64,000 nucleotides of DNA from DASPHG01 sp963849605 (GTDB lineage: Bacteria; Actinomycetota; Thermoleophilia; Solirubrobacterales; Thermoleophilaceae), in NCBI GenBank assembly GCA_963849605.1, contig CAWKHX010000015.1:372001-436000 (forward strand), read 5' to 3'. A program made the position numbers and the translations under genes. Below are positions 34,003 through 42,827 of the stretch, in pieces (positions within the stretch are counted from its first letter, which is position 1; every line of letters starts with the position of its first letter). The notes under the pieces were generated by a model, which did not search any database, was not told where the DNA came from, and saw nothing but the letters and a program-made list of their open reading frames with translations.

Positions 34003-34521
34003 CTAGGCGGTGGTGTGCACGCCGCCGCCGGCGAGCGCGGTGTCCACCGCTTCCTGCTCCTCCGGCGAGAGCTCGAGCGTGGGCACGCCGTCGGTCAGCT
34101 GTTTCACGTACACGCGCGCCTGGTCCCGGTGCAGGATCGAAGAGATCACGACCCCCGACTTGCGCGCGTCGAGCAGCGCCACCGAGCTGGACTGGTGCCC
34201 CGACATCTCGCCGTAGGCGTCGTAGCGGATGAGCGACCGATACGCGATGCAGCCGTCGGTCCGCTCGGCGGCGACGCTGAGGCGCTCGTCGACCTGGGCG
34301 AGCGCGCGCTCGACCCACTCACGCAGGTCGGTGAACCCGTCGCCGACGTTCTGGACGTAGGTGACGAGGTCCTGGCTGCCCTGCGCGCCCAAGACGGCGC
34401 TCTGGGCCGCGCGCAGCCGCCGCAACCGCACGGCGAGCACGATCGCCAGGAGTAGCGCGATCAGGGCCACGGCCGCCGCGGCCAGCGCCACGATTCCCGT
34501 CGTAGAGGTGAGCTCGTCCAC
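34003..34521 (-). CDS. DUF4446 membrane-anchored protein
   Basis: 172 residues. One N-terminal helix (TGIVALAAAAVALIALLLAIVLAV) is followed by a DUF4446 domain including YRSLIRYDAYGEMSGHQSSSVALLDARKSGVVISSILHRDQARVYVKQL. Function is unknown. The GTG at 34519-34521 lies 9 nt after a TAGTCT box that coincides with the stop of the upstream gene, so it and pheA may have their own transcript. Confidence 0.85.
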   Translation of the reverse strand: MDELTSTTGIVALAAAAVALIALLLAIVLAVRLRRLRAAQSAVLGAQGSQDLVTYVQNVGDGFTDLREWVERALAQVDERLSVAAERTDGCIAYRSLIRYDAYGEMSGHQSSSVALLDARKSGVVISSILHRDQARVYVKQLTDGVPTLELSPEEQEAVDTALAGGGVHTTA

Positions 34522-34533
34522 CGCGCGCTGAGA

Positions 34534-35670
34534 CTAGCGCGAGAAGATCGCGGTAAAGGTGGCCTCGTTGTTGTCGGTCTTCTCCTCGCCCGGGACCGGC
34601 TCAACCTTGACGGTGATGTCGACCGTCTCGCCGATGGGCGGGGTCTCCGCCAGCGGCACGTTGACGACCTTGCTCTCCCCCGGGTTGATCGCGTCGAGGG
34701 TCTCCTCGAGCTGGATCGGCTCGCCGCTTTCGCCGGCGATCTCGACCGATACGACGACGTCGGCCTCCGGCTGGTCGCCCTGGTCGGCGATCTCGATGTC
34801 GAACGAGACGTCCTCCGTGAAGGGGATCTGGGCGGCGCTGCCCTCCACGAGCTGAGTGCCGGACGGCTGCACGGTCACGGTGCCGAGGCCGTTGCCGTGG
34901 AGCCCCGGCGTAGCCGGCTCGTCGGTGCTCGAGCCGATCGCGCCCAGGGTGTCGGAGACGAACGACGGCTCCAGCCACCGGATATCCGGCAGGAACTGGA
35001 TCGTCTCGAGGTCGGTCAGCGACGCCGGCACCGGCACGTCCTGGTCCAGGTTCTCTTCCTCAATCGTGCTGAGCAGGCTGGGCAGGAAGCGCTGCGAGTA
35101 GATGACGTCGCTCGTCAGGAACGACTGCATCTGCGCGGCGATCAGCTTGTTGGGGTCCGTCTCCTCGTCGGCCGCTCCGGTCGCACCGTTGCCGGTGTCG
35201 GTGCCCGTGGCCGCCACACCGGCGATGCCGTCGAGCCCGTCGCGGCGGAACTCGAGCGTGTCCTCGAGGCGATTGTGGGCGCCCTTCAGCTGGTCCGGCA
35301 CGTCGAGGCTCTTCGCCCTGTCGACGAGCTGCTCGGCCTGGACCTTCGACCCGTTGATGTTGCTCGTGAAGTCGACCTCGCTGTTGCCTGGGTTCTCGAG
35401 CAGGTCGAAGAGCGCCGTGCTCTGCTGGTCGGACTCGGCCACCAGCTCCTCCGCGTCGCGCACGTAGTCCTTGAACCCCTGCTCCTTCTGGGACGCCTGG
35501 CAGCCGCGGATCCCGAAGAACAGGAGCAGCAGGACGAGGAGCCCCCCGCCGACGGCGATCGCCCGCCGCACGAGCAGTGTTTGCGGGTCGGCGTTCGGCC
35601 CTCTTGGCGGTGGGCGGCGCGGCGGTCTGGGCGCGCGCGGTTGGTCGTCGCGTTCGTCGAGGAAGGACAA
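34534..35670 (-). CDS. Membrane-anchored protein with C-terminal CARDB-like beta domain
   Basis: 378 residues, not a recognised family over its whole length. A Pro/Arg-rich cytosolic N-terminus (1-35), one membrane helix (AIAVGGGLLVLLLLFFGIRG, about 37-56), a helical extracellular region (QKEQGFKDYVRDAEELVAES ... QLKGAHNRLEDTLEFRRDG) and a C-terminal beta-rich domain (VSFDIEIADQGDQPEADVVVSVEIAG ... VDITVKVEPVPGEEKTDNNEATFTAIF) like CARDB adhesion/cell-surface modules. The TTG at 35668-35670 follows a TACTCT box by 7 nt, supporting this start. Confidence 0.7.
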   Translation of the reverse strand: MSFLDERDDQPRAPRPPRRPPPRGPNADPQTLLVRRAIAVGGGLLVLLLLFFGIRGCQASQKEQGFKDYVRDAEELVAESDQQSTALFDLLENPGNSEVDFTSNINGSKVQAEQLVDRAKSLDVPDQLKGAHNRLEDTLEFRRDGLDGIAGVAATGTDTGNGATGAADEETDPNKLIAAQMQSFLTSDVIYSQRFLPSLLSTIEEENLDQDVPVPASLTDLETIQFLPDIRWLEPSFVSDTLGAIGSSTDEPATPGLHGNGLGTVTVQPSGTQLVEGSAAQIPFTEDVSFDIEIADQGDQPEADVVVSVEIAGESGEPIQLEETLDAINPGESKVVNVPLAETPPIGETVDITVKVEPVPGEEKTDNNEATFTAIFSR

Positions 35671-35677
35671 ACCGCGG

Positions 35678-35683
35678 AGAGTA
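35678..35683 (-). promoter_or_regulatory. -10 box of the CARDB-like gene
   Basis: TACTCT on the minus strand, 7 nt before a TTG start; leaderless pattern. Confidence 0.4.
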
Positions 35684-35759
35684 TGCCCTTTTCAGCGGAC
35701 TGCCTGGCATCCTGCGGGGGCAGGGAGGGGCTCGCAGGACGCGAACCTCCCAACTTGGA

Positions 35760-37592
35760 ATGGAACGACCTGTGACCCAGGAGCTGCGCGACACCGAGCG
35801 CACGCACCGGCTGCCGTCGGATGGCGGCCACGCTGCGCCCGCCGCGAGCCTGGTGCTCGGCCGCTACCGGCTCGAGCGGATGCTGGGCGCCGGCGGCTTC
35901 GGCGTCGTCTGGCTGGCCCACGACGAGCGGCTCCAGCGCGACGTCGCCGTCAAGGTGATCCCGCGCGAGCACGGCGGGACGGGGGGCGAGCCTGAGCGAG
36001 CGGGAATTACCCGCGCCGAGCGCGAGGCGCAGGCCGCGGCGCGGCTCAACCACCCGGGCGTGGTGGGCCTCTACGAGCTCGACCACGACGAGCACTCGAC
36101 CTACCTCGTGTCGGAGTTGGTTCGGGGCCGAACCTTCGCCGAGCTGACCCAGGCGGGCGCGCTGTCCGACAGCGACGTCGCCCGCATCGGGCTGGCGTTG
36201 TGCGATGCGCTCGACCACGCGCACGAGCGCGGGGTGATCCACCGCGACGTGAAGCCTCAGAACGTGATGGTCCTCGCCGAGCCCGACGCCGGCGCGGGCT
36301 TCGCCAAGCTGGCCGACTTCGGAGTCGCGCACCTCGTTACCGGCGACGTCCTGACGCGCACCGGCGACGTCGTTGGGACCCTCGCGTACATGGCGCCGGA
36401 GCAGGCCGAGGGCCTGCGCGTGACACCGGCCGCCGACGTCTACGCGCTCGCGCTGATGCTGTACGAGGGCTGGACGGGCGTGAACCCCGTGCGCGGGCAT
36501 GGGCCCGCGGCGACGGCGAGGCGCCTCGGCCGCCGACTGCCCCGTCTCGCCGACCGTCGCCGCGACCTGCCCTACGAGCTCTGCGATGCGATCGACGCCT
36601 GCCTCGAGCCCAACCCGGGGCGCCGGCTCCACATCGGCGAGCTGCGCAGCGCCGTGGCGGCCGCCGAGCCGCAACTGGCCGACGAGGGCGGCCTCGTCGA
36701 GCCGGCGACCCTGGTCCGCTTCGGGCTCACGAGCGCGACGGACCGAACCCTTGTCCAGCGCCTGGCGGCTCCGCGTAGCACCGTTCCGGCCCGGCTCGCG
36801 GCTGGGGTCGCGGCGGGCGCTCTGATGCTGGTTGCGCTGGAGACCCTCGGCCCCGAGCCGCCCGTGTCGAGCATCGCGGCGGCCGCCGCCACCGCTGCGG
36901 CCACGACCCTGCTGCCGCGGCTCGGCTGGCTCGCCGCCGCGGCGTGCCTGATCGGCTGGCTCGCTTCCCCCGGCGCCGATCGCGAGGGCACTGCCGTGGT
37001 CGTCGCGGCCGCCGTGGCACCTGTTCCCTTCCTCCTGCCGCGCGCGGGCCTCCTGTGGTCGGCGCCCGCGCTCGCGCCGCTCCTCGGCGTGGTCGCGCTC
37101 GCGCCGCTGTTCGTCGCGATCGCAGGCCTCTGCTCGACCGCGTGGCGGCGCGCCGGCCTGGCTGCGGCCGGCTTCTGGTGGCTGCTCCTCGCCGAGGTCC
37201 TGTCCGGCGACGCGCTTCTGTTCGGCCTCGCCGATGGCACGCTCCCGCGCTCCGACTGGGAGGACTCGGCCAGCGGCGCGGTCTCCGACGCGCTCGTCCC
37301 CCTGCTCACCTCACCGGCCACCGCGCCGGTCGTGATCTGGGTTGCGCTGGCGGTGGTGCTCCCGTTCGTGGTGCGCGGCCGGTCGCTGGCGCTCGACGTG
37401 CTCGGGGCGTCGGCATGGGCCGCCGCGCTCGTCGCCGCCCACGCGGCGGTCTCGGACCTGGTGGCGTCGTCGGTGGAGCTGGACCAGGCGCGGGGCGCGG
37501 TCGGGGGCGCGATCCTGGCGGTCGTCCTGGCCGTCGCGGCCGCCGCCGTGGGCCTCGCGGCGAGGCCCGTCGAGCCGGAGCCTCTTCCGTAG
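35760..37592 (+). CDS. Serine/threonine protein kinase with polytopic membrane C-terminus
   Basis: 610 residues. The Hanks-type kinase domain (about 30-290) has GAGGFGVVWLAHD (P-loop), VAVKVIP (ATP lysine), VIHRDVKPQNVM (catalytic Asp), ADFGVAHL (DFG) and GTLAYMAPEQA. Instead of one helix plus sensor domain, about nine hydrophobic segments follow (from about residue 345), with no PASTA or other extracellular domain. It could sense membrane state. ATG at 35760 (GTG at 35772 possible). It ends 12 nt before fhaA, so it probably belongs to the same signalling operon. Confidence 0.85.
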   Translation: MERPVTQELRDTERTHRLPSDGGHAAPAASLVLGRYRLERMLGAGGFGVVWLAHDERLQRDVAVKVIPREHGGTGGEPERAGITRAEREAQAAARLNHPGVVGLYELDHDEHSTYLVSELVRGRTFAELTQAGALSDSDVARIGLALCDALDHAHERGVIHRDVKPQNVMVLAEPDAGAGFAKLADFGVAHLVTGDVLTRTGDVVGTLAYMAPEQAEGLRVTPAADVYALALMLYEGWTGVNPVRGHGPAATARRLGRRLPRLADRRRDLPYELCDAIDACLEPNPGRRLHIGELRSAVAAAEPQLADEGGLVEPATLVRFGLTSATDRTLVQRLAAPRSTVPARLAAGVAAGALMLVALETLGPEPPVSSIAAAAATAAATTLLPRLGWLAAAACLIGWLASPGADREGTAVVVAAAVAPVPFLLPRAGLLWSAPALAPLLGVVALAPLFVAIAGLCSTAWRRAGLAAAGFWWLLLAEVLSGDALLFGLADGTLPRSDWEDSASGAVSDALVPLLTSPATAPVVIWVALAVVLPFVVRGRSLALDVLGASAWAAALVAAHAAVSDLVASSVELDQARGAVGGAILAVVLAVAAAAVGLAARPVEPEPLP

Positions 37593-37595
37593 GAT
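37590..37595 (+). promoter_or_regulatory. Possible -10 box before fhaA
   Basis: TAGGAT, overlapping the kinase stop codon and 9 nt before the fhaA GTG; may give an internal promoter for the fhaA-ddl operon. Confidence 0.3.
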
Positions 37596-37604
37596 GGCCG
37601 TCCG

Positions 37605-38351
37605 GTGAGCGTGCTCAGAAACCTCGAGGCGAAGCTGGAAGGCCTCGTGGAGGGGGCCTTCAGCCGCGCATTCAAATCGCAGGTCCAGCCTGTCGAGATC
37701 GCGCGCAAGCTGGCAAAGGAGATGGAGGAGGCGAAGAGCGTCTCGCTCTCGCGCACCTATGTCCCGAACCAGTTCTGGGTCTACCTGTCGCCGGACGACC
37801 GCTCGCGCTTCGACACCTACGAGGACGGCCTCAAGAAGGAGCTGTCGGACTACCTGCTCGAGCACGCGCGTACCCACGGGCTCGCGTTGCTGACACGCCC
37901 GACCGTCGAGCTCGAGACCGACGACCGGCTCAGCCTCGGCGAGTTCGGCATCCAGGCCAAGCTCGTCAAGCCGGCGGATGCGGGGGAGGAAGCGGAGGCC
38001 GTGGAGGGCGACTTCGGCCACACGATGGTCTACTCGACCACGGGCGCGCGCCGGGTCGAGGAGCCGCGGCAGGCGACCCGCGCACTACTCGTCGGCGACG
38101 ACAAGCGCACCGTCGTGTCGGGCGACCCGTTCGTGATCGGCCGATCGCGGGAATGTGACCTCGTGCTCGACGACCCGAACGTGTCGCGCCGCCATGTCGA
38201 GCTGCGGCGTGAGGACGGCGGCTGGGCCGTCGTCGATCTGGGCTCGACGAACGGCATCAAGCTGAACGGCAAGCGCTCGCGCGGCGGTCGGCTGAACCCC
38301 GGGGACGAGATCACCCTCGGCCTGTCCCGGCTCACGTTCGAACAGGAGTAG
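37605..38351 (+). CDS. fhaA: FhaA-like protein (DUF3662 + FHA domain)
   Basis: 248 residues. The N-terminal DUF3662 domain (about 1-120: NLEAKLEGLVEGAFSRAFKSQVQPVEIARKLAKEME) is joined by a linker to a C-terminal FHA domain (DPFVIGRSRECDLVLDDPNVSRRHVELRREDGGWAVVDLGSTNGIKLNGK) with the GR...SR/H...TN residues that bind phosphothreonine. In mycobacteria FhaA binds phosphorylated MviN and tempers peptidoglycan synthesis. The gene order fhaA-fhaB-pstP-rodA-pbpA-pknB is conserved here. GTG start. Confidence 0.93.
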   Translation: MSVLRNLEAKLEGLVEGAFSRAFKSQVQPVEIARKLAKEMEEAKSVSLSRTYVPNQFWVYLSPDDRSRFDTYEDGLKKELSDYLLEHARTHGLALLTRPTVELETDDRLSLGEFGIQAKLVKPADAGEEAEAVEGDFGHTMVYSTTGARRVEEPRQATRALLVGDDKRTVVSGDPFVIGRSRECDLVLDDPNVSRRHVELRREDGGWAVVDLGSTNGIKLNGKRSRGGRLNPGDEITLGLSRLTFEQE

Positions 38352-38353
38352 CG

Positions 38354-38833
38354 GTGTCCGACGACCCGCTTGCAGTGGCGCTTCAGTTCGGGTTCCTCGC
38401 GGTCCTGTACCTGTTCCTGCTCTGGGTCGCTCGGAGCGCGCGCCGCGATCTCGTGCGGGGCCAGGAGCCGGCGTTCGTCGAACACGACGTGGACGAGCGG
38501 CGCGCGGACCGCGAGCCCGCGCTCGACCTCAGTGGCGGCGTGGAGCCGCGGCTCGAGGTGGTGGCCGCGATGGGCTACGAGCCCGGCACGGTGATCGACA
38601 TATCCGATGGGGCGACGTTCGGCCGCGCGGGCTCCGCTGACATCCACGTGGAGGATCCGTTCGCGTCCTCCGTCCACGCGCGCATCTTCGTCCGCAACGG
38701 GTTCATGCACGTCGAGGACATGGGCTCGACGAACGGGACGTATCTGAACGGCAGGCAGTTGCGGAAGGCCGAGCAGCTCAAGCCGGCGGACAAGATCCGG
38801 ATCGGCGACTCCGAGTACAGCTACCGGGAGTAG
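38354..38833 (+). CDS. fhaB: FhaB-like membrane-anchored FHA protein
   Basis: 159 residues. One N-terminal helix (LQFGFLAVLYLFLLWVARSARRDL) and a C-terminal FHA domain (GATFGRAGSADIHVEDPFASSVHARIF ... DMGSTNGTYLNGRQL). The phosphothreonine-binding Arg, Ser and Asn are present. Mycobacterial FhaB (FipA) links kinase signalling to FtsZ/FtsQ. Starts 2 nt after fhaA (GTG). Confidence 0.93.
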   Translation: MSDDPLAVALQFGFLAVLYLFLLWVARSARRDLVRGQEPAFVEHDVDERRADREPALDLSGGVEPRLEVVAAMGYEPGTVIDISDGATFGRAGSADIHVEDPFASSVHARIFVRNGFMHVEDMGSTNGTYLNGRQLRKAEQLKPADKIRIGDSEYSYRE

Positions 38834-38836
38834 CCA

Positions 38837-40081
38837 GTGCTGCGCGTCGTCGAGCAATACAGCCGCACGGACGTGGGGCGCCAGCGAAACGCAAACGAGG
38901 ACGACCTCTTCGCGGCAGCCGACGCGGGGCTGTTCGCGGTGGCCGACGGGATGGGCGGTGCACGCGCGGGCGAGGTTGCTGCGAAGGCGGCCGTCGAGCA
39001 GCTGGCGGCGATCGAGCAGAAGCAGGAGGTCGGCGAGCGCGAGCTCGCAACCGTCGTGGAGGAGGCGAACCGCCGCATCCATGAGCTGTCGCAGAGCGAC
39101 GAGTCGCTCGCGGGGATGGGGACGACGATGACGGCGCTCTCGGTCGGCGACGGCGAGGTGGCGATCGCGCACGTCGGCGACAGCCGGGCCTATCGCCTCC
39201 GCGACGGCGAGCTCGAGCGCCTGACCCACGATCACTCGCTCGTCGGCGAGATGGTGCGCGCAGGCAGGCTGACGCCGGAGGAGGCCGAGGTCCACCCGCA
39301 GCGGTCGATCATCACGCGCGCCCTCGGTCCCGAGCCGCAGGTCGAGGTCGAGCGTATGACGTACCCGGCGCGCAGCGGCGACGTCTACCTGATCTGCTCC
39401 GACGGGCTCACGACGATGGTCCCGGAGGACGATGTCGCGGCGATCCTGCGCGGACGCTCGTCGCTGCAACAGGCCGCCGAGGATCTCGTCCGCGTGGCGA
39501 ACGAGGCCGGTGGCAAGGACAACGTCACGGTGGTCCTGTTCAGGCTCGCCGAGGAGGGCGAGGCCGAGCCGGAGGCCGACAGCCAGGCGACGATGGTCGC
39601 CGGCCAGCCGGACTCGCTCCGAACGGAGGAAGTGCAGGCTGCGGTCGCCGCTGCGTCGGAGCGCGAGCCGGAGTCGACGTCCGACGCCACGATGGTGTTC
39701 GACGACGAGCAGAAGCGCCAGATGCGCGAGTCGGCGGCCCGCCCGCCCGCCCGGCACAAGGGGGGCCCGCGGCTGCGCCGCTGGGTGACAGCCGTCGTCG
39801 TGGGCCTCGTCGTCGGCGCGGTCCTCGTCGGCTTCTGGGTCGGCAGCCGCCAGTTCTACTTCGTCGGCACCGACGACCGCGGCCTCGTCGCGCTGTACCG
39901 CGGGCTGCCGTACGAGCTGCCGTTCGGCATCGACCTCTGGGACCTCGAGTACTCGACCGGCGTGCCGGCGCGCTTCCTGCCCGAGACCAGGCGTGATCGC
40001 GTGCTGGACCATCGCCTGCGCGGGAAGGGCGACGCCGTCGATCTGATCAAGCAGGTCGAGCGCGGCGAGCTGGAGGAGTGA
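38837..40081 (+). CDS. pstP: PP2C-type Ser/Thr protein phosphatase PstP
   Basis: 414 residues. The PP2C domain (about 1-240) has TDVGRQRNANEDDLF, ADGMGGARAGE, MGTTMTALSVGDGEVAIAHVGDSRAYRL, SDGLTTMVPEDD and GGKDNVTVVLFRL, which contain the Asp residues of the two-metal centre. An acidic linker, one membrane helix (WVTAVVVGLVVGAVLVGFWVG) and a small extracellular domain follow. It should dephosphorylate PknB-type kinases and their targets. Overlaps rodA by 4 bp (ATGA). Confidence 0.95.
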   Translation: MLRVVEQYSRTDVGRQRNANEDDLFAAADAGLFAVADGMGGARAGEVAAKAAVEQLAAIEQKQEVGERELATVVEEANRRIHELSQSDESLAGMGTTMTALSVGDGEVAIAHVGDSRAYRLRDGELERLTHDHSLVGEMVRAGRLTPEEAEVHPQRSIITRALGPEPQVEVERMTYPARSGDVYLICSDGLTTMVPEDDVAAILRGRSSLQQAAEDLVRVANEAGGKDNVTVVLFRLAEEGEAEPEADSQATMVAGQPDSLRTEEVQAAVAAASEREPESTSDATMVFDDEQKRQMRESAARPPARHKGGPRLRRWVTAVVVGLVVGAVLVGFWVGSRQFYFVGTDDRGLVALYRGLPYELPFGIDLWDLEYSTGVPARFLPETRRDRVLDHRLRGKGDAVDLIKQVERGELEE

Positions 40082-41388
40082 TGATTCCCGCCCGCTGGCG
40101 TGAATTCTTCGGCCTGATCCCGGTCTCGCTGCTCGTGACGGCCGGCTTCACCGCCGTGCTGATCACCCGCTCGGACTCGACCAGCGAGGTGACGACGACG
40201 TACGGCCTGTTCTTCCTCGGCTGCTGCGTGTTCGCGCACCTCTTCATCCGCGCCCGGCTGCCGCACGCCGATCCCTACCTGTTCCCGCTGGCCGCGTCGC
40301 TCGCCGCGATCGGCCTGGTGATGATCTACCGGATCGACGAGGAGCTGGCGCGCGAGCAGGCGCAGTGGTTCGTGGTCGGCCTCCTCTTCTTCGTCGTGAC
40401 GATCGTGTTCCTGCGCGACCATCGCCTGCTCGAGCGCTACCGCTACACGATCGCCGCGGTCGGCCTGGCGCTCCTGTTCATGCCCCGCCTGCCGGGGATC
40501 GGCAGTCAGGTCAACGGCGCGTTCCTCGCGGTGAAGATCGGCTCGATCCAGTTCCAGCCCGCGGAGTTCGCGAAGATCGCGATCATCATCTTCCTGGCGA
40601 GCTACCTCAACGACACGCGTGAGGTGCTCGTCAAGGGCCGGATACCGCGGCTCAGCATGAAGCACTTCGGGCCGCTCCTGCTCGTGTGGGGCGCCGCGAT
40701 GCTGATGCTCGTCTTCATCCGTGACCTGGGCAGCTCGCTGATGTTCTTCGGCGGCTTCCTCGCGCTCGTCTACGTCGCGACCGCCAGGCTGTCGCTCGTG
40801 GCCGCCGGCTTCGGCCTATTCATCGCGGGGGCGGCGTTCCTCGCGAACAACATCAGCCACGTCCACGAGCGGGTCGACATCTGGCACGACCCGTTCGCGA
40901 GCGACGTGGTCGACAAGGAGGGCTACCAGGTCGCCCAGGGGCTGTTCGCGCAGGCCGACGGCGGGCTCTTCGGGACGGGGTTCGGCGAGTCGCTCTTGCA
41001 GTTACCCAGCGGCCAGTCGATCCTGCCCGCGCCCCACACGGACCTGATCTACGCCGTGTACACGAACGAGCTCGGCCTGTTCGGCGCCGCCGCGCTGATC
41101 GTGGCGTACCTCCTGTTCACCGAGCGCGGGTTCAAGACGGCGATGGTCGCGCAGGACGGGTTCACGAAGCTGCTCGCGGTGGGACTGACCGCCGTGTTCG
41201 CGCTCCAGGTCTTCGTGATCGTCGGCGGCGTGACCAAGACGATTCCGCTGACCGGCGTGACGCTGCCCTTCGTCTCGTACGGCGGTAGCTCGATCGTGGC
41301 CAACTTCGTGCTGATCGCCCTGCTCCTGATCGTGTCCGACAGCGCGCGCCGGGGCACGCCGCGCGAAGGAGGCCTGGTGGCGTCGTGA
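40078..41388 (+). CDS. rodA: SEDS peptidoglycan glycosyltransferase (FtsW/RodA family)
   Basis: 436 residues, about ten to eleven membrane helices. SEDS markers are FQPAEFAKIAIIIFLASYL, LGSSLMFFGGFLALVYVAT, DPFASDVVDKEGYQVAQGLFAQADGGLFGTGFGES and TLPFVSYGGSSIVANFVLIALLL. RodA polymerises lipid II during elongation and partners with the class B PBP encoded next. Its stop overlaps pbpA (GTGA). Confidence 0.94.
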   Translation: MMIPARWREFFGLIPVSLLVTAGFTAVLITRSDSTSEVTTTYGLFFLGCCVFAHLFIRARLPHADPYLFPLAASLAAIGLVMIYRIDEELAREQAQWFVVGLLFFVVTIVFLRDHRLLERYRYTIAAVGLALLFMPRLPGIGSQVNGAFLAVKIGSIQFQPAEFAKIAIIIFLASYLNDTREVLVKGRIPRLSMKHFGPLLLVWGAAMLMLVFIRDLGSSLMFFGGFLALVYVATARLSLVAAGFGLFIAGAAFLANNISHVHERVDIWHDPFASDVVDKEGYQVAQGLFAQADGGLFGTGFGESLLQLPSGQSILPAPHTDLIYAVYTNELGLFGAAALIVAYLLFTERGFKTAMVAQDGFTKLLAVGLTAVFALQVFVIVGGVTKTIPLTGVTLPFVSYGGSSIVANFVLIALLLIVSDSARRGTPREGGLVAS

Positions 41389-42827
41389 ACCGCCAGATCG
41401 TCCACCTCTACACGCTCATCGCGGTCCTCTTCGGGATCCTCGTCTTCGCGACGTCCTGGTGGACGGTGTGGGGGCGGGACGGGCTCGAGGAGAACAGTGC
41501 GAACCGCCGCCCGATCCTCGAGGACCTGCGCGTGCCCCGCGGCGACATCCTTGCCGACGACGGCACGCTGCTCGCGCACAGCAATCCCCAGGGGAGCGGC
41601 GAGCGGCGGATCTACGTCCGCGACTACCCGGAGGGGAGCCTGTTCGCGCACGCGCTCGGCTACTCGTTCATCGATCAGATCACCGGTCTCGAGCGGTCGC
41701 GCAACGACGAGCTGACCGGGGAGAAGAACGAGTTCGTCACGCTCTTCGAGGAGTTGGTCGGACACGACCGCGAGGGCGACGACGTCCACACGAACCTCGA
41801 CCCCGAGGCGCAGCAGGTGGCGATGGCGGCGCTCGGCTCGAACAGGGGCGCCGTCGTGGCGATGGAGCCCGCGACAGGGAAGGTGCGCGTGATGGTGAGC
41901 TCGCCGACGTTCGACCCGAACGAGTGGGAGGAGCAGTCGAGCGAGCTGAACCAGGCCGAGGGCGCGCCGATAGTCAACCGCGCCACCCAGTCGCGCTACC
42001 CGCCGGGCTCGACGATGAAGGTCGTCACGGCGGCGGCCGCGCTCGACAGCGGGGAGTACACGCCCGACTCGGTCGTCAGCGGCGAGTCGCCGAAGATCAT
42101 CGGGGGCGCACCGCTCTCGAACTGCTGCACGGAGGGCTCCGGGGACTACGGGCCGCTGACCCTGACCGAGGCGCTGACGGAGTCGGTCAACACCGTTTGG
42201 GCCGAGGTCGGCGAGAAGCTCGGCGCCGGGACGATGCTCGACTACATGGAGAAGTTCGGGTTCGACAGCGACCCGCCGCTCGACTACCCGCACGACCAGA
42301 TGGTCGAGAGCGGCGTCGTTAAGAAGGACGGCACCCTCGCCGACGAGAACGACGGCTTCGACGTCGGCCGCGTCGCGATCGGGCAGGGTGGTGAGGAGGG
42401 GCAGACGCAGGCCACCCCGCTGCAGATGGCGACGGTGGCCGCGACCGTCGGCAACGACGGCGTGCGCATGCGGCCTCGGCTGACCGACCGCATCGTTGAC
42501 AAGGATGGCCGCGTGCGCGACACGATCGACCCATCCGAGGAAGAGCGCGTGCTGAAGACGGAGTCGGCCGACCAGCTCCAGGCGATGATGGAGAGCGTGG
42601 TGCAGTCGGGCACCGCGACGGCCGCTCAGATCCCCGGTGTGACGGTCGCCGGCAAGACGGGCACGGCGGAGCGCGGCGACGGCACGAACAACGCGTGGTT
42701 CATCGCGTTTGCGCCGGCCGACGACCCGAAGATCGCGATCGCGGTCGTGGTCGAGAGCACAACCGGTCAGGGCGGCCAGGTGGCCGCGCCGATCGCGAAG
42801 CAGGTCATGGAGACCCTCCTTGGCTGA
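41385..42827 (+). CDS. pbpA: Class B penicillin-binding protein (transpeptidase)
   Basis: 480 residues. One N-terminal helix (LIAVLFGILVFATSWWTVWG), a dimerisation/pedestal region (RPILEDLRVPRGDILADDGTLLAHS) and a transpeptidase domain with the nucleophile in SRYPPGSTMKV (about residue 208), SVN around residue 267 and GKTGTAE near residue 425. It crosslinks peptidoglycan as the RodA partner. Length and order match actinobacterial PbpA. Confidence 0.95.
   Translation: MNRQIVHLYTLIAVLFGILVFATSWWTVWGRDGLEENSANRRPILEDLRVPRGDILADDGTLLAHSNPQGSGERRIYVRDYPEGSLFAHALGYSFIDQITGLERSRNDELTGEKNEFVTLFEELVGHDREGDDVHTNLDPEAQQVAMAALGSNRGAVVAMEPATGKVRVMVSSPTFDPNEWEEQSSELNQAEGAPIVNRATQSRYPPGSTMKVVTAAAALDSGEYTPDSVVSGESPKIIGGAPLSNCCTEGSGDYGPLTLTEALTESVNTVWAEVGEKLGAGTMLDYMEKFGFDSDPPLDYPHDQMVESGVVKKDGTLADENDGFDVGRVAIGQGGEEGQTQATPLQMATVAATVGNDGVRMRPRLTDRIVDKDGRVRDTIDPSEEERVLKTESADQLQAMMESVVQSGTATAAQIPGVTVAGKTGTAERGDGTNNAWFIAFAPADDPKIAIAVVVESTTGQGGQVAAPIAKQVMETLLG

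Noticed and set aside
34099..34114. Second parS-like sequence (TGTTTCACGT)
   Set aside because: Only the left half matches (11 of 16) and it lies inside the DUF4446 coding sequence, so chance is likely.
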